A stretch of 64,000 bases of DNA from Zasmidium citrigriseum (Eukaryota > Ascomycota > Dothideomycetes > Mycosphaerellales > Mycosphaerellaceae). The stretch lies in the NCBI GenBank assembly GCA_002786025.1, contig NHNW01000018.1, positions 558,001 to 622,000 of the forward strand, read 5' to 3'. Position numbers and translations under genes: made by a program. Numbering within the stretch: the stretch's first letter is position 1; each line of letters begins with the position of its first letter. Positions 22,114 through 32,966 of this stretch are shown here, piece after piece. The notes beneath the pieces were generated by a model. That model was not told the DNA's origin. It made no database searches and saw nothing but the letters and a program-made list of their open reading frames with translations.

Positions 22114-23656
22114 ATGGCGGACTATCTACTTGAGCGAAACGACGAGGCCTACCAGCGTGTCGAGTCCGTCATTGAGGACATTGCCAAGCGCCTCCAATTC
22201 AAGCACATGCCATGGCTCCGAGATACCCAATCGGCCGACAACACCCCTTACCACGGGCGCATTCACCGGACGATACCTCACGCCCTTGGCCTGTTTGCGG
22301 TTGAAGAAGATGTTCATCTCCTCTGTAGCACCAGTCTGAGGTCGGAACTTTTCAAGGAGCAGTAAGCATGTGAAGATTGGCTGAAAATACGGGACTTGCT
22401 GACATTCTGCCCTTAATAGTGTTCAAGAGAGTTTAGGCCTCGAAAAAGACCCGTCCATCAACATGCAAAATGGCAAGCTCGTCATTCCTCATGCGAAGCT
22501 TGCCAGCCTCCAGCTCTCTCTTCCAAACAGTCTCGACCTGGTCTTGGTGCTTCACAGGCCCAATACTGGTACAACAACAATCAAGGAGCAACAGCACGCC
22601 ACGATGTTCAAGACCATGATGGAAACGCCAGTTGAAACTCAAGACGCTTTCACGATCTACCGCCGTACGTACATGCAGGTCCGCGATTGGGCTTGTCGAG
22701 TCGGCATTTTCGCAGAGGAATGCGGCCTGCTTTCTGAGAAAGTTCTGATGGACCACTACACACGCGCATTCTCTGAAGCAGATCTCCCATCGATTCAACC
22801 GACCAGCGAGTATACACGGCTGTACAAGATTCTAGAGAGCCACAGCATGTCCAATATACCGGCCATTGCAGACAAATTGAGATCCACGCCAAGAACGAGC
22901 GACAGCCCAGAGGTATGGACGATGGACACCTTACGGGCATTCGTTGATGAACACTTGACATTCATCAAGATCGACGCGAGATGCTGGGATATCAAGCTCC
23001 AAAGCAAGATGGCCCAGCATAGATTCATCAAGCAAGTACGACAGCAGATCGGAAAGATCGAATTCTACCACAAGGAACGACGACAAACCTTTAGCATCTG
23101 GCCAGAGTTCTGCATGCCATCTGCCGAGACAGATGCGCTGACATTTCTCATCGGCATCAATGGTCCCCCGCTGAATGAGAATCACTATCTGCTCGATCAC
23201 GCAACTTTTGACGAAGGAACCACCGTAGAATACGAGGTCGTTGATCAACCCAGACTCAAAGACATGCTGAACTTCGACTTCGCGTCCGTGGCCTTGAAAC
23301 TCCCAGAGGTCTACTCACTCCACCTTGATTTCTCACCAGTCTTCGCCCCACGGAAAAGCCAACATCAGCACGAGAAGGCGAGGAAGAGACCTTCGTCTCA
23401 AAGAAACGACGAGAAATTTCGAGGAGCGCTGGAAGTCTTCAACCAACTGCAGTGGGATCCGAATCATGCGCACAGGAGATACGAAATCGGCTACCAGGAC
23501 CGCTTCGTGGAGCAGCTGCTGTGGAAGCCCTTGGATGACTGGACCAAGGACAAGCTAGCGGAGGATTTTGTGCCGTTGCATCGCATCCGTCAATTCAGGG
23601 AGATTCTCACGGGCGAGGTGGTTTGGGATCGGAACCAGCGGATTGATTTGACTTGA
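22114..23656 (+). CDS. poly(A)-polymerase-like protein with C-terminal MJ1316 (DUF504) RNA-end domain
   Basis: Two exons (22114-22361 and 22420-23656) encode 494 residues. The C-terminal 75 residues match the MJ1316/DUF504 domain: ALEVFNQLQWDPNHAHRRY, then YQDRFVEQLLWKPL, and a closing FREILTGEVVWDRNQRIDL. This domain is thought to recognise modified (cyclic phosphate) RNA ends. The middle (about residues 150-330) resembles the central domain of nucleotidyltransferase-fold poly(A) polymerases (MQVRDWACRVGIFAEECG). Larger fungal proteins join LigT-like, endo/exonuclease/phosphatase, nucleotidyltransferase and MJ1316 domains. Here the first two are absent and I do not see the catalytic GS...DxD motif, so the protein may be a truncated or non-catalytic form. 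The ATG at 22114 gives a hydrophilic N-terminus without signal peptide, in keeping with a cytosolic or nuclear role. Confidence 0.75.
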
Positions 23657-24060
23657 AAGAGACCAAGGAAAGTGTCAATCGACAGGGGTTCATTACAAGA
23701 AGCAGCGATGGACATCACAGGACAAGTGCATTAATAGAATAGAGGAGTCTTGCTTCAGCCAGACTCTCGCCGTCACACTCAAAATAATGCCTGTTATTCG
23801 CATCCCACCACCAGGTTATCTTTCTTGCATCCGCCTCCCTTGCTTTCACCCACCTATCGCGGCGCAAACATCAACCTCCGCTGGCATTGGCCGTCCCATC
23901 CAATCTTATCCTGTCGTTTTCCCGTCGTTACTGGTGGCCGAGGCTCTGTCGCCGATCATTCAGATAGACATCGAAGCCGACTTCTTCAAGAGTCCCCCAC
24001 CTCCAACAAGTGACTGCGTTCTCTGGTGACATCCAACACATTCCAGACCGACCTCCCCCT
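23657..24060. other. intergenic region between convergent genes
   Basis: 3' flanks of the MJ1316-domain gene and of the small secreted protein. Short frames only; no gene seen. Confidence 0.4.
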
Positions 24061-24498
24061 TCACTCACAAACCATACTCTTACACCGAAACATACTCTGA
24101 AAGTACAACATCCCCACCCACATATTACAGCTAGCACTCGTCGAATTATCCCACGTACAATCGCCAACATGCTTGTCGTCCTTGTCATTGACCGAGTACC
24201 CCTTGCCAACCTTGACGAATTTGAGGTCTTCGTAGTCGCAAAGCGCGCCGTTTGAGATCAGGTGGTCGTCGCCATAGGGCCCGGCTGTGCCATTTCGGAT
24301 GTAGTTGTTATCTTGTGCGCCGACGAGGTGGGAGCAGGTGAAGTCGGTCTTGTTGTTGACGCCGGAGAGGACTTTGACGCCGTGGAAGCAGTTTTGGACG
24401 ATGAAGGTGCCCATGCAGACTGAGGTGTTGGCGACGAAGAAGTCGGCTGTGGCGGTTGAGAGGAAGGCGGCTAGGAGGAGGGATGTTGTTGGACGCAT
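24061..24498 (-). CDS. small cysteine-rich secreted protein
   Basis: Single-exon gene of 145 residues starting at the ATG at 24498. The first 18 residues (MRPTTSLLLAAFLSTATA) form a clear signal peptide. The mature part has eight cysteines and a potential N-glycosylation pattern (NKT, NGT, NST). Even cysteine number suggests disulfide bonding outside the cell. Small secreted cysteine-rich proteins of this kind are common fungal effector or surface protein candidates, but no family is recognised, so no role is assigned. An upstream in-frame ATG exists but would bury the signal peptide. Confidence 0.7.
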   Translation of the reverse strand: MRPTTSLLLAAFLSTATADFFVANTSVCMGTFIVQNCFHGVKVLSGVNNKTDFTCSHLVGAQDNNYIRNGTAGPYGDDHLISNGALCDYEDLKFVKVGKGYSVNDKDDKHVGDCTWDNSTSASCNMWVGMLYFQSMFRCKSMVCE

Positions 24499-25273
24499 GG
24501 TTTCTTCTGGTAGTAGAGCGATCGTGAGAGCTGTGTATGTCTTCTGCGAACAGGAATGGAAGTAAAAGAGAACGGCTCCCACCTACCAACGCAGACCTGT
24601 CGCGCCTTCATGTACTCTCTCTCCATCCAGTAGGACTTCTCCACCCACCTCCATCCTGCAGCTGGATCTGGAAAGACTCTCTAGCCTCGAACGTACAGCC
24701 TGCATGATTGCGGCGTAGGTCTAGAAAGCCAAAACACAGCCGCAGCGCAACAAGCAAACAGCAGGACCGAGACACACATACTTGTCGCATCCGGACCGGC
24801 GACTCTGAAGATCCACACCTTATGGTGAGCAAGCGATAGCACCTTGGATTGGCCGCTCGTAATGCTTGCTTGGGAGATAGGTAGAACATACCACCGGAGT
24901 TCCGAGGTGATAGCCTTTCTCCAGCAGGCGCCTCTTCAGCCGTACCGCATACCTGCTTCATGCAGGCAGTGCTGGCGCCTCAATATTGCTGCGGCCGACC
25001 TTGGGCGGCTCCAGCGAACGTTCGCGTCGAAGAAGCGATAGACCGGTGTACGCTGACCGATGAAGAAGCGAAATGAAGCGTGGTGGACTTGAAGCGTGAA
25101 GTTGAAACTGCCTTTCACCTGGACCCACAAAAACCTTACTGATCACGTGGCGGGCGCTGGTGAATCCCTCAAAAACTGCCTGCTCTTGTCAAGTAAGTTC
25201 TAAATTGTCATTCTGGTCTCGTACTTCTTCTGAGTTTCTCTCTGTCTCTTGGTTCTCATTACCTCCTTCGACT
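24499..25273. other. intergenic region, 0.8 kb
   Basis: Promoter side of the small secreted protein gene and 3' flank of the ZIP transporter. Minus-strand frames in 24608-25146 have no recognisable domain. Confidence 0.4.
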
Positions 25274-26589
25274 CTATGCCCAAGCTCCGATCAAGGACAT
25301 ACAGAACGCACCGAGCATTACTAGCGACATTGCTATCCGTCGCTTGTTACCGCGTAGCAGACGCCAGCTATCATCGCTCAAGAAATCTTCGGAAAGAAGG
25401 TCGACCAAGCTGGTGTACGTCAAGAGGCCCGCTGATATGGCATTCATCGTGCCCACGACAATAAGACCAGTCTCGCTATCCGGATCGTAGAGATTCCGAG
25501 TCGCTATCCCAATGGCCTGTCCAAGTGGAGTTCTGGGAATGATATCAGCGTTGACGAACTCGAGTAGTAGTGGAATGTGACTTACGTGCACCCATAGGCC
25601 AAAGCCATGAACCAAGGTTGCAAAGCGCGTGGTCTCCACCCAACGGTAGCGATACGAGAGCCCAGCGCAAGACCTTCGAACGTCTGGTGGAAGGCAATGG
25701 CGATGAGCAGAATCACCTGCTCACTGCCGACAGCGACCGCCAACGCCATTCCAATGAATACCTAGAGGATCGGCGGTCAGTGGATGTCTAAGACGTGTTG
25801 CGGGATGGGATTATGCTCTTAGAGTTGACGTACACTGTGGAAGAGTGTACCACACTCCAACAACATGCATTGCATCGTCAGCTTCTTGCGCTGCTGGACA
25901 GCTTCTTTCTCGTCCAGATCGTCGAAGCTGTCTAACGTGATTTGATCAGCAGTGTCTGCCATGCCGCCTTGATCGTCGGCGCTGGCATTTGTGGTGCATT
26001 CTTGAAGGTTCTTGTTCGTCTTCTTATGCATTCTTCCGGAGCGAGTTCGTCCGAACTGGGGCGTCGTTTGAGCTGCGAAGATCAGTGACGTTCAATGAAA
26101 GAAGAGATACAACATACCAGGTGTGATGTCGTCGACAGCCACTGAGGCAGTCCTGGATACTGTTGTCGGTCCAGCAGTCTCCGCTGGATCACCATCAGCT
26201 GTGCCAGTGTTCGCCTCCGGTCCAGAACAGATCGATCTTCCGGGACTGAATATCATCTCGGCAATCGTGATGATGAAGACTGCTGCAAGGGCAATGGCCC
26301 CCGCAAATGCCGGATACTGTTCATTGAAGAAGCTTGGAAGGCAGGGATCTGTCAAGGAGATAAAAGCTGTGGGGAACAGGTGCACGAAAGCTGTGGCAAT
26401 CAGGACACCGGTTCCAAAATGCCTGAAGACGAACAAGGCATTCGACGGTATTCGTAGCTGGGGAACTTTCAATGCGAGAAGTGGTAAGGCACATGCTCCA
26501 GCTGAGACTCCAAGAATGATGAACAAGGCCCCCATGTGCAATGGCAGATTGTAGTCCTCTTTGCGGGTTCCAGAGCCGCATGAAGCCAT
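25274..26589 (-). CDS. ZIP-family zinc/iron transporter (Zrt-like)
   Basis: Four exons on the minus strand (26589-26118, 26072-25834, 25761-25586, 25532-25274) encode 381 residues. ZIP proteins bring zinc or iron into the cytosol. Seen: N-terminal membrane segments (MGALFIILGVSAGACALPLL; NALFVFRHFGTGVLIATAFVH, with the conserved His near the end of TM2/3), a polar loop around residues 130-225, then TM4 IAFHQTFEGLALGSRIA with the metal-binding HQxFEG motif, TM5 containing the TPLGQAIGIA motif, and a final TM ending GAWA. The intron after GC within the TPLGQ region is in phase 2 and restores the motif. The short N-terminal CGSG and missing signal peptide fit plasma-membrane Zrt1/Zrt2-type transporters. 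Zinc-responsive regulation is likely by family but no site was sought. Confidence 0.93.
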
Positions 26590-27003
26590 GGCGTCGATAA
26601 TGTGTCTTGACTTTCAGATGCTGTCTTTGTTATCGCGAGCAGCAATCGACAAGTTGCGGTCTCCAAGAGTGTCGTATCAAGTGGCGTGCTTCGGCGCTTC
26701 GGTCGCAGTCCATCCGTGATGGTAATTGCAGTGATCGGTTGTAACTCGTGCTTCAGCTGATACTGGTTGCCGACTCGACTTGTAGGGAAGAGGGAGTCGA
26801 GTCGTCCAGCAAGGTCGCGGCTTCATCAGTCGTCAGTTCCTCGGAAAGAGAATCCAAAATGCCTTGGGGCCAAGCGATTCTCCTTGGCGAACGATTAAAA
26901 AACGGAGAACGTGGTCAGATGCACGTGGGAATTGGGAAGCCATTGGAGGGATTGCTGCAGTGTTCATTGTCATATCGTGAAGTTTATGCTGTGCCTTTTG
27001 ATC

Positions 27004-27456
27004 TCATAGGACGGGTGTACGATTTCTTTGTCTGGCGGCAGGCGCCAAGACGAGGACACGCAGTCTCGACCACAGCTGGCAAGTCAAAAGGATCCAATGC
27101 CGCCTGCAGCATGTGCTCGAGAGAACGCTCCGCAATACAATACTTGCATGTGTCTCATCACGGCAGTAGGTCTTGTGCGGGTTGACAATATAGACGGCTT
27201 CCGCGAGATGATCGGCAATGCTGCGACGTCGAAGTTCCAGATGTCAGCAAGACGCTGAGTATGAGCACCTACCGATACATGCCCTCCAGGCTTCGAGACT
27301 TATCAAGCGCCAGTATGATGGAAGAACATAGGAACCAGCAACGCCATCGGCCACTTCCCACTTCTGGACATGATCCGTGAGGCCCACTGGCGAATAGCGA
27401 AGAAGTAGCAGCTCATCGGCTTTCGACAATGGTCTGTAGGCTTGGAAGGTTGCCAT
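27004..27456 (-). CDS. small hypothetical protein, possibly frameshifted
   Basis: Two exons (27456-27269 and 27220-27004) give 134 residues starting MATFQAYRPLSKADELLLLR. The intron uses a weak GTGCTC donor but has a GCTGAC branch site and a GCAG acceptor. The text stays protein-like to about 27155 (SIADHLAEAVYIVNPHKTYC). Beyond an ACAC dinucleotide near 27150-27153, a second frame reads TCKYCIAERSLEHMLQAALD and continues to a stop at 26984, looking more coding than the nominal frame. A two-base indel may therefore have broken the gene. No family is recognised. A plus-strand frame over 26748-27185 is judged a shadow. Confidence 0.35.
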
Positions 27457-27476
27457 GTTGGTGGCCTCTCGATTTC

Positions 27477-27824
27477 TCAGCTGCGGTGCTGATGCCGTTG
27501 GTATGAAACAGTGGATGGTTGTTGCTCGAACCCCGCAAAGGGAAAAGTTGAGATGCTTCTAAAATTGGACACAGCACGTGCACACGGCCCACTTTTTATC
27601 GAGCCAAACGTCAACAGTCGCCGTCTTCGGCTTCCCGACCACGACACAGCCGAGCAAGCAATCTTCTGCGTTGTGCTTGTGCTGGCTAGTCTACCACGAA
27701 TAGCCCGATCGACATCTTCACCACTTGCTGTGCCAGTCACGCAATCGATCAGCAAGAAGACGATTCCCACGAGCAGCAGCTTCGACTTGACGACACACAT
27801 CAGCTTCCACATCATGCCAATCAT
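27477..27824 (-). CDS. possible small secreted hypothetical protein
   Basis: An open frame of 115 residues whose N-terminus could be a signal peptide: a short basic stretch (VVKSKL) followed by LLLVGIVFLLIDCVTGTA. The rest is basic and low in information, and no homologue comes to mind. It could equally be chance; included because of the N-terminus only. Confidence 0.22.
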   Translation of the reverse strand: MIGMMWKLMCVVKSKLLLVGIVFLLIDCVTGTASGEDVDRAIRGRLASTSTTQKIACSAVSWSGSRRRRLLTFGSIKSGPCARAVSNFRSISTFPFAGFEQQPSTVSYQRHQHRS

Positions 27825-28320
27825 GCATTTGAATGACAGATCGAAGGCTCATCAAAGCACGCGGCACGGAGAATAAGAGAGGCCAAGCCGTACAGAAGAG
27901 ACGCTTAACCAAATGACTGATCATCCTTCGTGCGAATTCTTGCCTGTTGCACGAGCACTGCCGTCTCAGCTCGTGGCCCCAGCCTCTAACGGTCCACGCT
28001 CTGGAGGCTGAAGCCGACAACAGGCGTCCACTCACATGTCATGCCCTGTGCCTGGCGCTGAAGTTTTGTTCCTTCGCTCTCATGGCACGCCTTTCGTCAA
28101 CTCTGCACTAGACCTCAAGCAGGCTGTGCTGGAGGCCTTGCAACTATATTCAGGCGTGCAGCGTCGAATGGGGGCGATCACATCGGAAGGAAGATGGTTG
28201 TGAGTACATACAAGAGCCGGTAAGTCGTTGTGTTACACATACTCCATCCAACATCACGCTTCAAGACGACACTTCAAATTTCTCTTATTATTTCCTTTCG
28301 TCTGTCTCTTCTTTGACAAG
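27825..28320. other. upstream region of the S41 protease gene
   Basis: Probable promoter and leader of the gene starting at 28321. Minus-strand frames here lack features. Confidence 0.4.
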
Positions 28321-30768
28321 ATGCGGTTCGCTACCGCCGCGGCGCTCATAGGCGCAGTCTCTGCTACTCCCTTGGAGATCTCGGATTACATTCGTGCTGC
28401 TACGAACACTCCCGCACACAACACTTCGACGAGCAACGAGCCATGTGCATTGATCAGTCAAGCACTACGCCACCAGACCGACGACAACCCAGTCTCATTG
28501 AACGCGACTGTGGCATATGCGTGCCTGCAATCAGTTCCCCTACACGCCAAGGACGCGGCGCTCGAATTGGAGGGCATCAAAACATTCACACAGTTCCAAA
28601 GTACCCTTGCCTATCTGAAAGATCCTCCCGAGGGTTTTCTCTACCCAGCGGTCGATGTTTTCGATGCCCTCGATCAGATCGCGGACAAGCTGGAGAACAA
28701 TGAATATGCCGGAGAGTACGATTTCCAAATGGACATCCTGAACACTATCGCGAGTGCTCACGATGGTCACTTCTGGTACTTTGCGGACCTTACGCAGATC
28801 TTCACATTCAGACGAGCATCCTTGTTCTCGATATCAAAAGATGGTCTGTCGGTCCCGGAGATCTACTTGGGCGATAACGACCTAGCACACCTCATTAAGA
28901 GGAACGGTAGCAACACTCCAGTCTCGCCCGTCGCGCAGATCAACGGACAGGACGTGGAGCAATACTTGAATGAGTATGCTGCTCTCAACGGCAACAACCA
29001 GGATCCCGATGCCAACTACAACTACAACTTCCCGGAGTATGTCCGTCTCGAGCAGAGCGTCGGCATTTTCGCCGCGACCAGTCAATACCTGGGCCCGGTC
29101 ACCAAATACACATTCAAGAACGGCACTTCTCGCACTCTTAACAATTATGCTTCAACGAAAGCCAATTTCACAGGCGTCGTGGACGGAAAGTCCTTCTTCA
29201 AGAAGTTCTGCACTCCTCAGGAGTCATCCTCTGATGACGAAGCGACGCCTTCTTCCACCGAGACACCAGTCATCCCGACTACAGAGGTGCCTTTCAGGGC
29301 CGTGCCCACTCAGACTTCCAATCCCGGCCCAGTCAACTACCCTGTCCCGATTATCATCAACGACGACAACTCCGTTGCCGGCTACCATCCGAAGTCCAAC
29401 AAAGAGCTTGCTGTGCTCTCCATCCCAACCTTCCAGCCCGCAGACGACACCCAGTTCTCCAACGTCGTCCGTCGCTTCCTTGCTATGTCTCAGGCTGCAG
29501 GCAAGAAGAAGCTGATCATCGACACCCGCGGCAACGGAGGCGGATCCGTAGCTCTGGCATACGACCTCTTCTCCCAGCTCTTCCCAAAGAACACCCCCTA
29601 CGGAGCGACCAACTTCCGCGCAACACCCTTGGGCAACGACGTCGGAACCATCGTCAGCGACTTCTACAGCAACGTAACAAACACCACAGTCAACCCGAAC
29701 GAATGCAACAACCCCACCGACTTCTCCATAAACCCCTTCAACTACCGCGAACTCCTCACCGTAAACGACACAAAATTCACCTCCTGGCCCGACCTCTTCG
29801 GGCCCCACGAATACCACGGCGGTAAGTACACCCCAGACCAGTACCCCATCTGAGACATTTACTGATACTAGTCCTCGTTTCTAGACAACTTCACCTCCCT
29901 AACCCGCTACAACCTCAACGACAAATACTCCTTCTGCACCAACATCTCCAACTTCGGCAACGTAACCAACATAACCCCCGTCCAAGTCTTCGCACCCCAA
30001 GACATCATCCTCCTCCAAGACGGCATCTGCGCCTCCACCTGCGCCGTCTTCAGCGAATTCATGAAAGCCCAAAAATCCATAAAACAGATCGCTTTCGGCG
30101 GGCGCGCGCAAACCGGCCCGCAACAAGGCGTGGGCGGCGTCAAAGGAGCGAATATTTATGGCTTCGACCTCCTCGCCGGCGCCATTGAGGAAGCGGGCTA
30201 CGATGACGCAAACCCGCAGCAGATGAAGTATTTCATGGAGACGTATGGGAATTTGACGAAACCGAGCCAACAAGCCCTGCTCCGCGCTGCGGTCCAGGAG
30301 AAGGAACTCCAGGCGAAAGTTAATATTAGGAATAATATCCGTATGGGCGATGCGTCTGTCACGCCGCTGCAGTTTATTTATGAGGCGGCGGATTGTAGGG
30401 CTTTTTATACGGCGGACATGATCATGGATCAGAGTCGCGTGTGGGAGAAGGCTTACGAGGCGATGTTTGGCAATGGGACGTGTGTGGTGGGGAGTATGGG
30501 ACATCCTTCGAGCATGGCTGGTGTCTACGAGGACAACACGCCACCGGGAAGTGCGAAGAACTTCTTTGGTGCTAATGTGAATGGGCCGTATCCTGTGTCG
30601 AATTCGACGGGGACCTCCACGGGTTCTTCGCCGACAACGAGTACGGCTGGGAAGGAGGCGAGTGCGAGTGCTAGTACGGAGGCGTATACTGGCGGTGCTG
30701 GGACATTGTCGTTCAGTGGAGTGGTGATGGGAGCCGCTGCTTTGGTGGCGGCATTTATGCTGATATAG
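28321..30768 (+). CDS. GPI-anchored S41-family (CPAF-like) serine protease
   Basis: Two exons (28321-29821 and 29885-30768) encode 794 residues. The ATG at 28321 starts a signal peptide (MRFATAAALIGAVSA), making it a better start than the ATG 93 bases upstream. The C-terminus is a Ser/Thr-rich stretch followed by a hydrophobic tail (TLSFSGVVMGAAALVAAFML) typical of GPI attachment. Family evidence: an N-terminal AHDGHFWYF motif with the histidine used in CPAF-like peptidases, the central block KKLIIDTRGNGGG, and GICASTCAVFSEF, where the serine is the likely nucleophile. Many N-glycosylation sites are present. The intron sits in phase 1 inside a Gly-Asp junction. Likely a cell-wall or plasma-membrane protease; substrates are unknown. 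Confidence 0.85.
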
Positions 30769-30871
30769 TAGATTCGATGCATAGCGTGCCTTATCTTGTG
30801 AGACGACAGATATGAAATAGAAACAGACATAAAAAAGAGACATTAATTCAACCATCTACCTCTTCATTCAA

Positions 30872-32740
30872 TTATGCACCCCACCCCCAACATTCGCCGT
30901 ACTCCTCCCCAAACCCCCCCTTATACCTCTCCAGCGCCCGTGCCCTGGCATCCTTATGCACAACCATCGGCTTCGGATACCCAGCCTTCTCCGCCTCCTT
31001 CCCCTTCCCCCTGCCATAAGGATCATGCACCGCATTCCCCTCAATGCCCTTCAACTCCGGCACCCACTTCCGGATGTACTCTCCATCCTTATCAAACTTC
31101 TCACTTTGCAATAAAGGATTGAATATCCGGAAGTAAGGCTGCGGATCCACGCCGGTACTCGCGCTGAAACCCCAGCCACCGTTGTTCGAGGCGAAGTCTC
31201 CGTCGATGAGGTGCTCCATGAAGTATTTCTCGCCGAGGCGCCAGTCGAGGAGGAGGTCTTTGGCCAGGAAGGAGGCGACGATCATGCGGCAGCGGTTGTG
31301 GATGTAGCCCATGTAGAGACACTGGCGCATGGCGGCGTCGACGATGGGGAAGCCGGTTTTACCTTCTGTCCAGCGTTGGAAGTGCTCGTCGTTGTACTCC
31401 CATTCTATATCAGAGTACTCGAACTTGAAAGGCTTGAACATGCAAATGTAGGGCCAGTTGGCCAGGACGTGTTTGTAGAAATCCCGCCAGGCGATTTCGC
31501 TGATCCAGGTCCCGTGGCCGGCGGACCCGGCGTCGAGCTTCTTGGAGCTGTTGCTGTCGCGGGCGGAGCGGACGGCCGTGCGGGCTGCAAGGGTGCCGGC
31601 GGAGAGGTGGACGGAGATTAGAGAGGTGCTGTTTGCGGCGGGGAGGTTGCGGGTGGTGGCGTAGTTTTTGATTCTTTCGGAGATGAAGCGTTCGAGGCGG
31701 GCGTGGGCTTCGTGTTCGCCGGCGGGCCAGAGGTTGGCTAGTCGTTTTCTCTCCTCGTCGTCTTTTAGGGAGTTGTTTGGTGGCGCTGAAGGGATCGGGG
31801 CGTCGAAGATGTCTTTGAACTTCTTCTTTGCGCTCTCCGGATTCTGCTCAGGCGCTTCTGCGGGATTGAGTAGGTGAGGATGTTCATGCAAATGCTTGAT
31901 CCATGCTTTGAGCCAAGGAGAGTAGACGCTGTATTGTCTGCCAGAGCCACTGGCCAAATCCCCAGGCCGTACAACCACATCGTCATGAACGGGATGAAAG
32001 TCGATGCCCTTCTCAAGACATTTCTTCAGTAGCTTAGTCTCCCGTCTCAGCTCGTCGACTTCGTATTCGATGTTACAGAAGATATGCTTTGCACCCCACT
32101 TCTCACACATTTGCATGATATGACCGGGAACATCCTTCCTCTTGTCGATCGTCGCGGTGTACAATGGGATGTTCTTCTCTTGCAAATCACTCTTCAACAC
32201 TTCCAAAGTCCTCAACTCAAAGTCCACACGGCAAGGCGCGGTGAAGTGAGCCTCATAGTCTTGCGGCGATACGATGTACATGCAGACCAGCGGAACATTC
32301 TTGCTTTTCGCTTTCTCGCTGGCCAGCCGCAAGCCTTTGTTGTCGATTGTCCTGAGGTCTCTCTTGTACCAATGAACTACACATTCCCCGACTGCAATCT
32401 TCTCTCGCTGGGCTTTCGTGTCCTTGATCGCCTTCTCCAACACTTCGATTGGCCGAGGAATCTCATTGTTGTTGTACTGCTCGCATCTTTCGTTGCTCAT
32501 CTCTGCGGGATAGAATTGTCGCTGGACGATGCCAGCTTCTTCCGCTTTTCTCGAGTGATCAAATTTGGGCTCGCCATTGCTTTCTGCTTTCGTCTTCTTC
32601 GATGGTGATGGCCGTACTGGAGAAGTTGCTTTGCGTTTAGGAGGCATCGTCGTTTGGTGTACGCGAGAGATGTAAGGCAAGATTGATGTGGTGGAGCTGG
32701 TAGTGGATCTCGTTATTCTTCTAACGAGCAGCCTGTTCAT
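30872..32740 (-). CDS. class I CPD photolyase (Phr1-type)
   Basis: Single-exon gene of 622 residues from the ATG at 32740, or 591 from the ATG at 32647. It encodes a DNA photolyase that uses blue light and FAD to split cyclobutane pyrimidine dimers. Seen: the N-terminal alpha/beta domain starting VVHWYKRDLRTIDNKGL, and the FAD domain with ISEIAWRDFYKHV, TGFPIVDAAMRQ, HNRCRMIVASFLAKDLL and DGDFASNNGGWGFSASTG (the Asn that faces flavin N5 is present). The block EMSNERCEQYNNNEIPRP matches Neurospora-type Phr1 N-termini. The longer start adds MNRLLVRRITRSTTSSTTS, an Arg/Ser/Thr-rich amphipathic stretch typical of a mitochondrial presequence; the shorter start is followed by nuclear-type basic clusters. 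Both forms may be made. Divergent from the release-factor gene, 226 bases between start codons. Confidence 0.93.
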   Translation of the reverse strand: MNRLLVRRITRSTTSSTTSILPYISRVHQTTMPPKRKATSPVRPSPSKKTKAESNGEPKFDHSRKAEEAGIVQRQFYPAEMSNERCEQYNNNEIPRPIEVLEKAIKDTKAQREKIAVGECVVHWYKRDLRTIDNKGLRLASEKAKSKNVPLVCMYIVSPQDYEAHFTAPCRVDFELRTLEVLKSDLQEKNIPLYTATIDKRKDVPGHIMQMCEKWGAKHIFCNIEYEVDELRRETKLLKKCLEKGIDFHPVHDDVVVRPGDLASGSGRQYSVYSPWLKAWIKHLHEHPHLLNPAEAPEQNPESAKKKFKDIFDAPIPSAPPNNSLKDDEERKRLANLWPAGEHEAHARLERFISERIKNYATTRNLPAANSTSLISVHLSAGTLAARTAVRSARDSNSSKKLDAGSAGHGTWISEIAWRDFYKHVLANWPYICMFKPFKFEYSDIEWEYNDEHFQRWTEGKTGFPIVDAAMRQCLYMGYIHNRCRMIVASFLAKDLLLDWRLGEKYFMEHLIDGDFASNNGGWGFSASTGVDPQPYFRIFNPLLQSEKFDKDGEYIRKWVPELKGIEGNAVHDPYGRGKGKEAEKAGYPKPMVVHKDARARALERYKGGFGEEYGECWGWGA

Positions 32741-32966
32741 CAATAATGTAAGGGAATATGGGTGTTGTGTTGAAGGTGCAAGTGGTTGGTCTTTGTCCAG
32801 GAGACGTCGATTGGCTTCGTCGACGTCACAGTCAGAGCTTCTCCAGATCTCCAGATTCATGTGCCTGGCGCTAAGATCGGTGATCGGCATCGACCCGATT
32901 GGCGGAACGAATCTCTGCAAGCTCCTTGCGCGTGAACTTCCTCGAGCTCCAAAGCTTTCGTTTCCA
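32741..32966. promoter_or_regulatory. shared divergent promoter, photolyase and mitochondrial release factor
   Basis: Only 226 bases separate the photolyase long-form ATG from the release-factor ATG, so one short region must drive both genes. No specific light- or damage-response site is claimed. Confidence 0.55.

Noticed and set aside
26748..27185. Plus-strand frame of 145 codons
   Set aside because: It lies antisense to the more protein-like minus-strand gene at 27004-27456 and has no recognisable feature.
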